Of a stretch of DNA of 64,000 nt, positions 45,170-54,381 are shown one piece after another. Position 1 is the stretch's first letter, and the number at the start of each line of letters is the position of its first letter. The stretch comes from Neotamlana sedimentorum. GTDB lineage: Bacteria; Bacteroidota; Bacteroidia; Flavobacteriales; Flavobacteriaceae. The stretch is from NCBI RefSeq assembly GCF_000943565.1, contig NZ_JTDW01000001.1, positions 310,001 to 374,000 on the forward strand, read 5' to 3'. A program made the position numbers and the translations under genes. The notes under the pieces are model-generated. The model was not told the DNA's origin. It ran no database searches and saw only the letters and a program-made list of their open reading frames with translations.

Positions 45170-48100
45170 TGAAAAAGATAATTCAATATTTTATACGCTA
45201 CCATGTTGCTGTAAATGTATTTATTTTAGCATTTATTGTATTTGGTGTTTTTGGTGTTTTAGCTTTAAAATCGTCGTTTTTTCCACTTTCAGATTCTAAA
45301 ATTATAAATATTACGATAAACTATCCAGGAGCTTCGCCACTTGAGATAGAAGAAGGTATTGTTCTTAAAATAGAAGATAATTTAAAAGGTTTAGAAGGTG
45401 TAGATCGTGTAACATCGGTTTCAAAAGAAGATAGTGGAACCATAACGGTTGAAATTGAAAAAGGCGAAAATATCGATTTTATGCTGCTGGAAGTTAAAAA
45501 TGCAGTAGATAGAGTGCCGTCTTTCCCAACGGGAATGGAACCTTTAGTGGTGTCCAAACAGGAAGAAGTTCGAGAAACCATAAACTTTGCTATAAATGGA
45601 AAAAATATTCCGCTTGCTACGTTAAAGCTGTTAGCAAGACAAGTTGAAACCGATTTAAGGGCTATTGATGGTATTTCTCAATTAGAAATATCAGGTTTTC
45701 CAGACGAAGAAATTGAGATTGCTGTTAACGAAACACAACTATTAGCTTATAACTTTACGTTTACCGAAGTTGCAAGTGCGGTTAGTAAGGCCAATATTTT
45801 AGTTACAGGAGGAAATGTAAAAACAGAGGCCGAAGAATTTTTAATTCGTGCAAATAACAAAAATTATTATGGTCGAGAGCTTTCTAATATTGTTGTAAAA
45901 GCTTCTGCCGATGGAAAAATAGTTAGGTTAAAAGATGTGGCTATTATTCGCGATCGATTTTCAGAAACTCCAAACGCCACCTATTTTAATCAAGATTTAG
46001 CGGTTAATATTTCAATAACAAGTACCAATAGTGAAGATTTAATTTCATCGGCTACAAAAGTTAAAGAATATATTGAAGGTTACAACCAAAAATACGATAA
46101 TGTAAAAATTGATGTTGTTAGCGACCGTTCTGTGCCATTAAAACAACGTACCATGTTATTGGTTGAAAATGCATGGCAAGGTATTTTGTTGGTGTTAATA
46201 TTCTTGTCCTTATTTTTAAACACAAGATTAGCCCTTTGGGTAGCCTTTGGTTTACCTATTTCGTTTTTAGGGATGTTTATTTTTGCAGCCCAATTCGATG
46301 TAACTATAAATGTACTGTCTCTTTTCGGGATGATTATCGTTATTGGTATTTTGGTAGATGATGGTATTGTAATTGCCGAAAATATTTACCAACATTACGA
46401 AAAAGGAAAAAGTCCGGTTCAAGCGGCAATCGATGGCACTTTAGAAGTTATTCCACCGGTAGTTTCAGCTATTATTACCACGCTTTTAGCATTTTCGTTA
46501 TTCTTCTTTTTAGATAGTAGAATAGGTGAAAACTTTGCCGAAGTGTCTGTAGTTGTTATTTTAACTTTAGTGGTTTCTTTGGTAGAAGCACTAATTATTT
46601 TGCCTGCGCATTTAGCACATTCAAAAGCATTAAAACCACCGGTTGAAGATAAAAATCCTTCAAAATTAAAGCAATTCTTTTCTATAATGCGTGGCATTAA
46701 TAAAATGGGAGATAGAATAATGACGTATTTGCGAGTACGCGTTTACTCACCTATTTTAGGTTTTGTACTTCAATACAAAATGTTGGCTTTAGGTATTTTT
46801 GTGGGCTTATTAATTATTACAATAGGCGCTTTAAAAGGAAGTGTAATTGGAGTAACATTATTTCCAAGGGTTGCGAGCGATACGGTAACAGTAGAATTGG
46901 TTATGCCTACTGGAACTAACGAGAAAATTACCGATTCAATTATAACAATGATTGAAGAAAAGAGTTTTATTGTAAACCAACAATTAACCGATAAATATTT
47001 AAAAGGAATAAATAAAGAACTTTTTGAAAACACTATTGTTAATATTACAAGTAGCTCTAGTGCCTCCTTGCGTATAAACTTATTACCAGGAGAAGAACGT
47101 CCAGACGAAATAAAATCGTTTTTAGTAACTAATAAGTTAGAAGAACTTGTTGGACCTGTAATTGGAACCGAACGATTAATTTATGGTTCTGGTGGTAATT
47201 TTGGAGGTAACCCAATTTCGGTTTCTTTATTAAGCAATAATATTGAAGAACTTAAAGCCTCGAAAGAAGCGTTGAAATCGTATTTAAAATCGAACCCATT
47301 ATTAAAAGATATTGGAGATAACGATCCTGCAGGTATTAAAGAAATTCGTTTAGAACTTAAAGAAAGTGCGTATTTATTAGGTTTAGACGTGCAAACCGTA
47401 ATGGCGCAAGTGCGTTCTGGTTTTTTTGGAAATCAGGCACAGCGTTTTCAACGAGGACAAGACGAAATTAAAGTTTGGGTACGTTACGATCGTACAAATC
47501 GTAGTTCTATAAACGATTTAGACCAAATGCGAATTGTAACACCAAATGGAGAGCGTGTTACACTTAAAGATATCGCGTCTTATTCTATTGCACGTGGAGA
47601 AGTTGCCATAAATCACTTAGAAGGTGTACGTGAAATTCAGGTGTATGCCGATTTAAAAGACCCAGGAACTAGTGCTACAGATATAATTGATGATATTAAA
47701 ACAAGCTTTATCCCAGAATTGCAATCAAAATATCCAACCATTAATGCATCCTACGAAGGACAAAATAGAGAGGCTACAAAGCTTATGAAGTCTTTAAATA
47801 TTGCGGGACCAATTATATTATTACTGATTTACATCACCATTGCATTTACGTTTAGAAGTTACTCCCAACCTTTTTTATTGTTATTGTTAATACCGTTTAG
47901 TTTAACAGCAGTAGCTTGGGGACACTGGTTATTAGGATTTCAAGTAAATATTTTGTCGCTTTTAGGAATTATAGCCTTAATAGGAATTATGGTTAACGAC
48001 GGATTGGTGCTTATTGGTAAGTTTAATGCCAATTTAAAAGAAGGTATGAGCTTTGATTTAGCACTAACTGAAGCTGGAAAATCCAGATTTAGAGCCATAT

Positions 48101-48366
48101 TTTTAACATCCTTAACTACTATGGCTGGTTTAGCACCTCTATTAATTGAAAAAAGTAGACAAGCCCAATTTTTAAAACCTATGGCTATTGCAATCTCATT
48201 TGGTATTGGTTATGCGACCGTTTTAACATTATTAGTGTTACCGCTGTTTTTATCGTTTAGTAATAGTATTAAAAAGAATGTAAAGTGGTTATATACTGGA
48301 AATGATGTAACTAAAGAAGAAGTAGAACGCGCTATTAAAGAGCAAAATGAAACCCATGAACACTAA
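45169..48366 (+). CDS. RND efflux permease (AcrB/MMPL type)
   Basis: 1065 residues with twelve membrane spans expected and two large periplasmic loops. Spans include FILAFIVFGVFGVLAL (about 17-35), the group 335-480 with the proton-relay motif GILVDDGIVIAENIYQHYEKG, and the group 890-1045 with GIMVNDGLVLIGKFN. The start PGASPLEIEEGIVLKIEDNLKG is typical of the HAE/CusA-like superfamily. The drug or metal substrate cannot be told. It is the middle gene of a full adaptor-pump-TolC operon. Confidence 0.95.
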   Translation: MKKIIQYFIRYHVAVNVFILAFIVFGVFGVLALKSSFFPLSDSKIINITINYPGASPLEIEEGIVLKIEDNLKGLEGVDRVTSVSKEDSGTITVEIEKGENIDFMLLEVKNAVDRVPSFPTGMEPLVVSKQEEVRETINFAINGKNIPLATLKLLARQVETDLRAIDGISQLEISGFPDEEIEIAVNETQLLAYNFTFTEVASAVSKANILVTGGNVKTEAEEFLIRANNKNYYGRELSNIVVKASADGKIVRLKDVAIIRDRFSETPNATYFNQDLAVNISITSTNSEDLISSATKVKEYIEGYNQKYDNVKIDVVSDRSVPLKQRTMLLVENAWQGILLVLIFLSLFLNTRLALWVAFGLPISFLGMFIFAAQFDVTINVLSLFGMIIVIGILVDDGIVIAENIYQHYEKGKSPVQAAIDGTLEVIPPVVSAIITTLLAFSLFFFLDSRIGENFAEVSVVVILTLVVSLVEALIILPAHLAHSKALKPPVEDKNPSKLKQFFSIMRGINKMGDRIMTYLRVRVYSPILGFVLQYKMLALGIFVGLLIITIGALKGSVIGVTLFPRVASDTVTVELVMPTGTNEKITDSIITMIEEKSFIVNQQLTDKYLKGINKELFENTIVNITSSSSASLRINLLPGEERPDEIKSFLVTNKLEELVGPVIGTERLIYGSGGNFGGNPISVSLLSNNIEELKASKEALKSYLKSNPLLKDIGDNDPAGIKEIRLELKESAYLLGLDVQTVMAQVRSGFFGNQAQRFQRGQDEIKVWVRYDRTNRSSINDLDQMRIVTPNGERVTLKDIASYSIARGEVAINHLEGVREIQVYADLKDPGTSATDIIDDIKTSFIPELQSKYPTINASYEGQNREATKLMKSLNIAGPIILLLIYITIAFTFRSYSQPFLLLLLIPFSLTAVAWGHWLLGFQVNILSLLGIIALIGIMVNDGLVLIGKFNANLKEGMSFDLALTEAGKSRFRAIFLTSLTTMAGLAPLLIEKSRQAQFLKPMAIAISFGIGYATVLTLLVLPLFLSFSNSIKKNVKWLYTGNDVTKEEVERAIKEQNETHEH

Positions 48367-49669
48367 GTTTTTATATATTTTACTATTATTTAGTCCATTT
48401 TTAAAGGCGCAAGAATTATTAACGCCAAGTAAAGCTGTGAGCTTAGCTTTAGAAAATAATTATGGTATTAAAGTGGCGAACAGTAATGTAGAAATAGCAA
48501 ATAATAATGCCGATATTTTAAATTCTGGTTACTTGCCAACCCTTACAGGAGTTGCAGGTGGTTCTATAAATAAAGAGAATTCCGAAGGGCAATTGGCTAA
48601 TGGAGAAATAAGAGTGGCCAATGGAGCAGAAACTAGAAATTACAATGCCTCTGTAAATTTAAATTATACTTTGTTTGATGGGTTAGGGCGTATGTATGAT
48701 TACAAACAACTAAAACAAACACGCGATTTAACCGAGTTGCAAGCTCGAGAAACTATAGAAAATACCATAATTCAATTGTTTGCGGTTTACTACAGTGTTG
48801 CCGAATTAGAAGAAAACACCAATGCGATTAAGGAAACCCTACAAATATCTAAAGAAAGGTTAGTTCGAGCTCAATATCAATTCGATTATGGACAATCAAC
48901 AAAACTTGAAGTTTTAAATGCCGAAGTAGATATAAATAACGACAGTATTAGTGTTATGAATTCGAATCAAGAATTAATAAACTTTAAGCGCGATTTAAAT
49001 CTAGTTTTAGGGAATAGCATTACCGAAAATTTTAATGTAGATACCACTATAAATTTTAATAACTTATTAGATAAAGCCGAGTTGTTTAATAAAGCAAAAA
49101 CGTATAATAATAGTTTATTGCAAATAAATAAAAGCATAGAAATTAATAAGTTAACCGTAAAATCGGAAACATCGGCTTATTTGCCAACCATTGGTTTAAC
49201 AGGTAGTTATGGTTGGAATGAAACCACAAATAATAGTCCGTTGGCCTTCGCGCTTCAAAATACAAGTACTGGAGTTTCGGGTGGACTTAATTTAACATGG
49301 AATTTATTTGATGGCGGAAGCACAATAACGCGTGTAAAGAATGCTAAAATTAATCTTGATATTCAAAATATTCAAAAAGAAGAATTGCTTGTTACGTTAC
49401 AACGTGATTTTAATAACGCTTGGGACGATTATCAGAATAAACTAAATATTTATCATTTGCAAGAAGCAAATATTATAACTTCGCAAAATAATTTCGATAG
49501 AACCCAAGAAAAATTTAAGCTAGGGCAAGCCACATCTATAGAGTTTAGGCAGGCGCAAATAAATTTATTAAACGCCGAATTAACACGAAACAGTGCAAAG
49601 TACGATGCTAAAATAGCCGAACTCCAGTTGTTACAGTTAAGTGGAGAGCTCTTAAATGTTAACTTCTAA
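48347..49669 (+). CDS. TolC family outer-membrane factor
   Basis: 440 residues with a signal peptide ending FSPFLKAQ. Typical OEP features: LTPSKAVSLALENNYGIKVANS at the start of the first repeat, NYTLFDGLGRMYDYKQLKQ, LTWNLFDGGSTITRVKNAK in the second, and helical hairpins with heptads. It overlaps the RND gene end by 20 bases (11 if the second ATG at 48356 is used), completing the efflux operon. Confidence 0.94.
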   Translation: MKPMNTKFLYILLLFSPFLKAQELLTPSKAVSLALENNYGIKVANSNVEIANNNADILNSGYLPTLTGVAGGSINKENSEGQLANGEIRVANGAETRNYNASVNLNYTLFDGLGRMYDYKQLKQTRDLTELQARETIENTIIQLFAVYYSVAELEENTNAIKETLQISKERLVRAQYQFDYGQSTKLEVLNAEVDINNDSISVMNSNQELINFKRDLNLVLGNSITENFNVDTTINFNNLLDKAELFNKAKTYNNSLLQINKSIEINKLTVKSETSAYLPTIGLTGSYGWNETTNNSPLAFALQNTSTGVSGGLNLTWNLFDGGSTITRVKNAKINLDIQNIQKEELLVTLQRDFNNAWDDYQNKLNIYHLQEANIITSQNNFDRTQEKFKLGQATSIEFRQAQINLLNAELTRNSAKYDAKIAELQLLQLSGELLNVNF

Positions 49670-49824
49670 AAATCAATAAAATACTCGGTAATGTGTTTTT
49701 TGTCCATTAAAAATGTATTTCGTCGATGTTAAAATGTTAAAATTTCATGGTGTTTGTCGGAATTAATTACAATTAATCGATAACTCTTGTATATTCGTAG
49801 TGTGTTAATCCAAATCTAGCATCT

Positions 49825-50649
49825 ATGAAAACTTTGAACTTAACCTTAGCATTTATTTTTGCGACGTTTTATTCGTTCGCAAATGTATCAACTTTAGAAA
49901 AAGAAGCATTAATAGCTATTTATAACGCAACCAATGGTTCAGAATGGAACGTAACGTGGGATTTAAGCGCACCAATTTCCGATTGGTATGGTGTAACCCT
50001 TGAGAACGATAAAGTAGTAGAGTTAAATTTACAGTTTAATAATTTGGAAGGCGAATTACCTATGGAGATAGGTAGTTTAGTAAACCTTAAAAAGATTAAT
50101 TTTGGGTTTAACAAAATATCAGGAACTATTCCTAGTTCATTAAAAAACTTAAAAGAACTAACAGCTTTGGAGTTGTTTATGAATAGATTTGAAGGAGATA
50201 TTCCTGTAGAATTAGGATCGTTAAAAAAATTAGAATCTTTAAAATTATATAGCAACCAACTAACTGGCGAAATTCCGTTAGATTTAATGGACTTAGTTAA
50301 TTTGAAAGAATTACTGTTAGGTAGTAACTTTTTAACCGGTGAAATTCCGTTGGAAATTAGTGCATTAACTAAGTTGCAAAAGTTAAGTTTAATGGACAAC
50401 CAAATGTATGGAGAAATACCAGTTGAGTTATCACAATTAAAGGACTTAGAAGAATTATTATTATCCACGAATCAATTTACTGGTGATTTGCCTATTGAAT
50501 TTATGAGCCATAAAAATTTAAATACGGTAATGGTAAGCGATAATAATTTAAACGAAGAGTTTATCACTGTATCTGGCAAAAATCCTCCCACGCTTGGCGT
50601 TTTACAAATTGAGAGAGCTACCGCAATAATGGATCTTGAAAAAGAATAA
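49825..50649 (+). CDS. Exported leucine-rich-repeat protein
   Basis: 274 residues. The signal peptide (1-20, ending SFANVS) is followed by a plant-type LRR cap (TLEKEALIAIYNATNGSEWNVTW) and about seven LRRs of 24 residues with the LxGEIPxEL pattern (e.g. LTGEIPLDLMDLVNLKELLLG). No sorting tail or membrane anchor is seen. It probably binds proteins outside the cytoplasm. A TATATTCG element lies about 28 bases before the start, near the -7 consensus. Confidence 0.85.
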   Translation: MKTLNLTLAFIFATFYSFANVSTLEKEALIAIYNATNGSEWNVTWDLSAPISDWYGVTLENDKVVELNLQFNNLEGELPMEIGSLVNLKKINFGFNKISGTIPSSLKNLKELTALELFMNRFEGDIPVELGSLKKLESLKLYSNQLTGEIPLDLMDLVNLKELLLGSNFLTGEIPLEISALTKLQKLSLMDNQMYGEIPVELSQLKDLEELLLSTNQFTGDLPIEFMSHKNLNTVMVSDNNLNEEFITVSGKNPPTLGVLQIERATAIMDLEKE

Positions 50650-50671
50650 ATTTATACTAATAACATAAGTT

Positions 50672-50697
50672 ATAGCCATCAATTTTTTGATGGCTAT
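50672..50697 (+). terminator. Terminator after the LRR gene
   Basis: ATAGCCATCAA (50672-50682) pairs perfectly with TTGATGGCTAT (50687-50697), then a T run. Confidence 0.88.
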
Positions 50698-50715
50698 TTT
50701 TTTTACCTTTATTTT

Positions 50716-50898
50716 ATGTTAGAACATTTTTTTACCTGCCCTTACTGTTGGGAAACGATATCGATGTTATTAGATTATTCTGTTAACCAACAAAAATATA
50801 TAGAGGATTGTGAAGTTTGCTGCAACCCAATACAAATTGAAACGAAGTTTTTTAATAAGGAACTTATAGATTTTCAGGTGTATAACATAGAGCAATAA
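50716..50898 (+). CDS. CPXCG-motif cysteine-rich protein
   Basis: 60 residues. FTCPYCWETISMLLD and DCEVCCNPIQIE give two CxxC-type pairs that fit the small zinc-ribbon family named for its CPXCG motif; here the second reads CEVCCNP. Function unknown. It starts 18 bases after the LRR terminator and precedes the initiator tRNA promoter. Confidence 0.85.
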   Translation: MLEHFFTCPYCWETISMLLDYSVNQQKYIEDCEVCCNPIQIETKFFNKELIDFQVYNIEQ

Positions 50899-50917
50899 TA
50901 TTTTTTCAAATTTATTA

Positions 50918-50947
50918 TTGTAGAATCTAAAAAGGATTGTATATTTG
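50918..50947 (+). promoter_or_regulatory. Promoter of the initiator tRNA gene
   Basis: TTG (50918-50920), exactly 19 bases, then TATATTTG (50940-50947): a full match to the Bacteroidetes consensus TTG-N19-TAnnTTTG. The transcript would start near 50954, leaving a leader of about 65 bases before the tRNA. Confidence 0.8.
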
Positions 50948-51019
50948 CAGTCCGAAACAATTAAGTCGGCATTATGAACCGAAAGTTAAAAGCTAAGATA
51001 ATTGTTAAAGGATTTATAT

Positions 51020-51092
<73 letters not shown>

Positions 51093-51103
51093 CTAGCAAT
51101 GAC

Positions 51104-51134
51104 AAGGCTTCACAGAAATGTGAAGCCTTTTTTT
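51104..51134 (+). terminator. Terminator of the tRNA-fMet transcript
   Basis: AAGGCTTCACA (51104-51114) and TGTGAAGCCTT (51119-51129) form a perfect 11-base stem with a GAAA loop, followed by T residues. Confidence 0.92.
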
Positions 51135-51142
51135 ATGAGCTT

Positions 51143-51163
51143 GGTACAACATAGGTACAACAT
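51143..51163. repeat. Tandem GGTACAACAT pair beside the tRNA
   Basis: Two copies of GGTACAACAT separated by one base, 50 bases after the tRNA, where the island begins. It could be integrase arm-site sequence or the relic of an attachment region; no integrase gene is present in the window. Confidence 0.4.
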
Positions 51164-51241
51164 TTTACAGTTTTTCTTCAAGAAATTTAATTTGAAGAGA
51201 ATTGATGTCAATTGTACTTATATCTTATTTTGGTTATAATT

Positions 51242-51916
51242 TCAGTTCGAAACTTGTTCTGTATTGAGGTTGTATTTCCTAAAAAGCGCCAAATCAAATT
51301 TTAACTGTTGCAACCCATACCCTTTCAAATCATAGATTTTCTTCCGGCAACATTTTTTGTATTTAGGCCCGCCACATAATGGACATTCTTTATTGGGGTG
51401 ATATTTGATACCATTAATGGCCGTTTCCAATAAGGAAATAATATTTTTAAAATCAGATAGTCCAAATTCTTCTTGATAAAATTGCGCGATACCTTCAAAG
51501 TGATGTTTGTATTCCCCATTAGCATAATCCTCTGTGTATTCTTTGTAATGATAATTGGCAAAAAAAGGATAAACAACATCTCTGTAAAACTCTTCAAATA
51601 CAATCCCTCGACGTTTTCTTTTCATAAGCTTATGAGGAATGTCCAAACAACATTCCCCTTTTTTTGAAATATGAAAGTCCCAATCTCTTTTGATAATTTG
51701 AGTTTTCTCAATTACTATGGGTACGGTATGTGGGTACTCAGCTTCATTTATAAGAATTAAGATTTTAAAGTGACCCCAGAGCCTATCAATTCTGTCTATA
51801 ATACTTATTTTGCCTTCGAGAGCTGAATATCCAGTTTTAGGGCTTTCAACTTTCTCAAAGGCAAAATATTTGTCCAGAAAATTTTTAATGTCATTACTGA
51901 GGCCTTTTTTACCCAT
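51242..51916 (-). CDS. E2-like (ubiquitin-conjugating fold) protein with C-terminal SEC-C zinc motif
   Basis: 224 residues from the ATG at 51916, which overlaps the cyclase stop by 8 bases (the longer in-frame start lies inside the cyclase and is rejected). Residues 1-125 follow the bacterial E2 pattern: a beta strand FKILILINEAEYPHTVPIVIE (50-70), then DWDFHISKKGECCLDIP (78-94), i.e. His82 and the presumed catalytic Cys90 in the G-x-x-C-L motif (Cys89 is next to it). Residues 125-172 are helical. A SEC-C-like zinc motif, ECPLCGGPKYKKCC, uses Cys178, Cys181, Cys189 and Cys190. There is no E1 or JAB domain. By analogy with CBASS Cap2 it may conjugate the cyclase C-terminus to a target. The E2 call is by motif only. 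Confidence 0.6.
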   Translation of the reverse strand: MGKKGLSNDIKNFLDKYFAFEKVESPKTGYSALEGKISIIDRIDRLWGHFKILILINEAEYPHTVPIVIEKTQIIKRDWDFHISKKGECCLDIPHKLMKRKRRGIVFEEFYRDVVYPFFANYHYKEYTEDYANGEYKHHFEGIAQFYQEEFGLSDFKNIISLLETAINGIKYHPNKECPLCGGPKYKKCCRKKIYDLKGYGLQQLKFDLALFRKYNLNTEQVSN

Positions 51917-52895
51917 AGTTGAAGTAAGGTTTACTTTTAGAAGCGATTGGATACAAATCACGGCTATTCCTGTTGGGGTCTGGAAAGGTGTTAATTGTCA
52001 ATACCAAGACACCCATATCATTTTGAACAGCTAGGTTGTTATCTACCAAATAGCGTTCCCAATCAAAGTTGTATTGGTAATATTTTCTTCCATCTTCATA
52101 ATCGTGAATTTCCTTGCTTCGCTGTGCAAAATACTTGTCCTTTCTAAGTTGTGTTGTCACATTGTGACCTACAACTATGCCTCTATTTTTTGCGTTACTT
52201 TGCATTTTAGGTGCAAGACTCGTATGAAGACTACACGTCGTAACTTCGCCTGATTCACCAATGCCCGAATAGAACCAATCCACCTGTTTGGAATGACCCA
52301 AATCTAATCCTGCCCTTGTATGGATGTCTTGAATACCATTATCTTCAAAAAATTCTTTTAGGTCATTTTTCACGAAATAGGATATCATTGAAAAGGACTT
52401 TAGAGCATCTTCGGCGGCTTTCAACTTTTCTATGTTTTTTCCGCCGAAATAGACCATCAAACCATCACCTTGTATACGATGCACGTAGCCACCACATAGG
52501 TTTACGGCAAACATTGAAGCTCGGATGATACTTTCAGTAATCAACCTTACGGTTGCTTTTGTGAAATTATTAAAGAGCTTTGTGCTCTTCTTTACATCGA
52601 TAAAGCCTGAAATTATCCAATGTTCTTCAACTAAGTCTGTACCCTTTAAGTGTACAAAGTCTGGATGACTTCCCAGCGGCTGATAATCAAAAGTCTCTGG
52701 CACACCCATCCCTTTCGCAAATAATTTCATTTCGTGGGATAGCTCTCGACCAGGAAGTTCGTTTCTCAACGATTTAAGGTATTCACGGTTGCTTTCCAAT
52801 AAAGGTTCGCTTAATCCGTAGATTTTGTTTGATTTTGTAGGGTCATTCTCGACCGCTTTTTTAATTACGTTTTTGTAGTCTTCAAATAGGTTCAT
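51909..52895 (-). CDS. Class III nucleotide cyclase, Pycsar (PycC) type
   Basis: 328 residues, cytoplasmic, no membrane span. A helical N-terminus (1-90) precedes the cyclase domain: Asp100 in ISGFIDVKKSTKLF and Asp144 in GGYVHRIQGDGLMVYFGG are the two metal-binding aspartates; HTRAGLDLGHSKQVDWFYSG follows. The usual N-x-x-A-R segment reads SLAPKMQ, so Asn and Arg are replaced by Ser and Lys. Pycsar cyclases make cCMP or cUMP on phage infection; which one is not readable here. The protein ends PYFNYG, a terminal glycine. It starts 1 base after the effector remnant's stop, and its own stop overlaps the E2-like gene. Confidence 0.82.
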   Translation of the reverse strand: MNLFEDYKNVIKKAVENDPTKSNKIYGLSEPLLESNREYLKSLRNELPGRELSHEMKLFAKGMGVPETFDYQPLGSHPDFVHLKGTDLVEEHWIISGFIDVKKSTKLFNNFTKATVRLITESIIRASMFAVNLCGGYVHRIQGDGLMVYFGGKNIEKLKAAEDALKSFSMISYFVKNDLKEFFEDNGIQDIHTRAGLDLGHSKQVDWFYSGIGESGEVTTCSLHTSLAPKMQSNAKNRGIVVGHNVTTQLRKDKYFAQRSKEIHDYEDGRKYYQYNFDWERYLVDNNLAVQNDMGVLVLTINTFPDPNRNSRDLYPIASKSKPYFNYG

Positions 52896-52896
52896 T

Positions 52897-53223
52897 TTAT
52901 GAGGTTATTTTAATTAATATGTAGGTTAATGGTGCCAATAGCACAAATTGTATGATTAATAGGGTGCAAGCCCACTTTAGTTTTTTAAATTTTGATTTCA
53001 AGCCTTGTGAAAGAACAAAAACTTGATTTCTCAAATCTTTTACATCCTCTTTTTTGTCTTGCTTTTTTGAAAGCTCGAAAAATTCTTTTTTGTCTTTCTG
53101 CGCGATACTGGCGAAATAGTATAGCGATTCCACATCTGACTTAGGTGAGAAATAAGGCATACTTGCCAATGCCAGCAGTATGAGGCTGCCAACTAGGGTT
53201 AGTGGGAATAAAAAGCGAAAAGC
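52897..53223 (-). pseudogene. 3' remnant of a Pycsar transmembrane effector (PycTM type)
   Basis: The minus-strand frame reads from a stop at 53227-53229 through FRFLFPLTLVGSLILLALAS and YFSPKSDVESLYYFASIAQ, a helical DKKEFFELSKKQDKKEDVKDL stretch, and a final membrane span LLIIQFVLLAPLTYILI. This is the loop and last span of the four-helix Pycsar effector family; the first half and start codon are missing. The only in-frame start is a TTG at 53169. The 5' end stops where TraN-like sequence begins on the other strand. With no promoter or N-terminus it is probably inactive, which may also silence the cyclase behind it. Confidence 0.65.
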
Positions 53224-53410
53224 TTCCTATCAAAGAATGCAAATGGAACGAATCTATACCTACAATCTCCCTACGATAATAAGAAATGCCCAATCGATTC
53301 GGTTTATATATGTCTTACCTAAGTTTGTACTTTCTGAGAAGGAAAAGTTAGAATTGGAAGTGCAGGAGTTAAATGGTAGTAGAAAGGTGCTGTTGGTAAC
53401 AAGTGTATGA
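53207..53410 (+). pseudogene. C-terminal remnant of conjugative-transfer protein TraN (DUF4138)
   Basis: About 67 codons ending at a TGA, with no proper start (the frame runs back into effector DNA). The translation KKRKASYQRMQMERIYTYN, then SIRFIYVLPKFVLSEKEKLE and LNGSRKVLLVTSV, follows the TraN C-terminus pattern of Bacteroidetes conjugative transposons (RTAxQE, PLYVYN, IVFALPKFTI, EKNGGRHL). It is evidence that an integrative conjugative element once lay here. The match is by eye and moderate. Confidence 0.5.
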
Positions 53411-53415
53411 ATAAA

Positions 53416-54381
53416 ACCCGTTGTGCATTTATAAAAAGTTGTGCAAACTGCCAAAAGGCAGTAAATTGTAGTAACCACACTATAATTTATATGCACAACT
53501 TTCAAGCAAATTACGACAAAATACTCAAGGTTTTAAAAGAATTAGATTTTAAAATGGATTATTTACATCAAATACGCAAACCAAAATTGAGAGATAAAGA
53601 ACTCATTGCGGTAGATTTAACATCAGAGTATATGGGTGTTGATAGTGAATGCCAGCTTTTTCGAATTCTACCAGCTGGTTTATCCAGAAAAATAGAGCGC
53701 AGTGTTTACAACAGAAGAAAGCGTAAGTTGTTTCCATTTAGAGAATCACTCCGAAAGGTATTGGTAAAGAGGCTGAATACATCCGAGTATTGTTTTATTG
53801 TTGACAGCATGCCTTTAGAGGTCTGTAAATTATCAAGAAGCTCTAGGAGTAAGATATGTAAAGAACAGGACTACAGTCTGCCCGAAAAAGGATATTGTGC
53901 GAGTCAATCAAGCCATTATTATGGGTATAAGCTGCATCCTGCCTGTTCTGCGCGGGGTGTTATAGAAAGCATGGGCATTAGTCCTACTTCTGTGCACGAC
54001 ATCAACTACTTAAAGGATATGAGGCAGCAATTAAGTGATTGTGTATTGCTTGGCGACAGAGGGTGTTTGTCGGCGGAATATCAATTAAATTTGTCTGAAT
54101 CCCATAATATTAGGCTAGAAATTCCTATGAGAAAAAATCAACATAACTATAAGGAGTAGCCGTATATTTTCAAGAAATCCAGAAAGCGTATTTAAACATT
54201 GTTTTCTCAACTTTGTGACCAATTTATGATTCGAAGGAATTATGCTAAATCTTTTGAAGGATTCAAAAACCGAATATTGTCCAAGATTACAGCTATGACG
54301 ATCATCCAATATATAAACATGTTTGAATTCAACAGAAATATCAATAACATAAAAAAAATATTGCCTAAATGCACAACGGTT
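53416..54381 (+). mobile_element. IS982-family insertion sequence, about 966 bases
   Basis: Terminal inverted repeats: ACCCGTTGTGCATTTA at 53416-53431 and TAAATGCACAACGGTT at 54366-54381 (one mismatch in 16). It contains one transposase gene in the same orientation. It begins 5 bases after the TraN remnant's stop. No convincing target duplication is visible. Confidence 0.85.

Noticed and set aside
51917-51961. Longer start for the E2-like protein
   Set aside because: It would add 15 residues encoded inside the cyclase gene; the ATG at 51916 gives the usual stop-start overlap.
52897-53169. A complete 90-residue membrane protein starting at 53169
   Set aside because: The start would be TTG in the middle of a membrane loop. 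The frame continues upstream to 53229 with effector-like sequence, so it is a 5'-truncated gene.
53180-53410. A 76-residue gene starting at 53180
   Set aside because: Its first nine codons are antisense effector sequence; only the part from about 53207 looks like protein, and that is the TraN tail.
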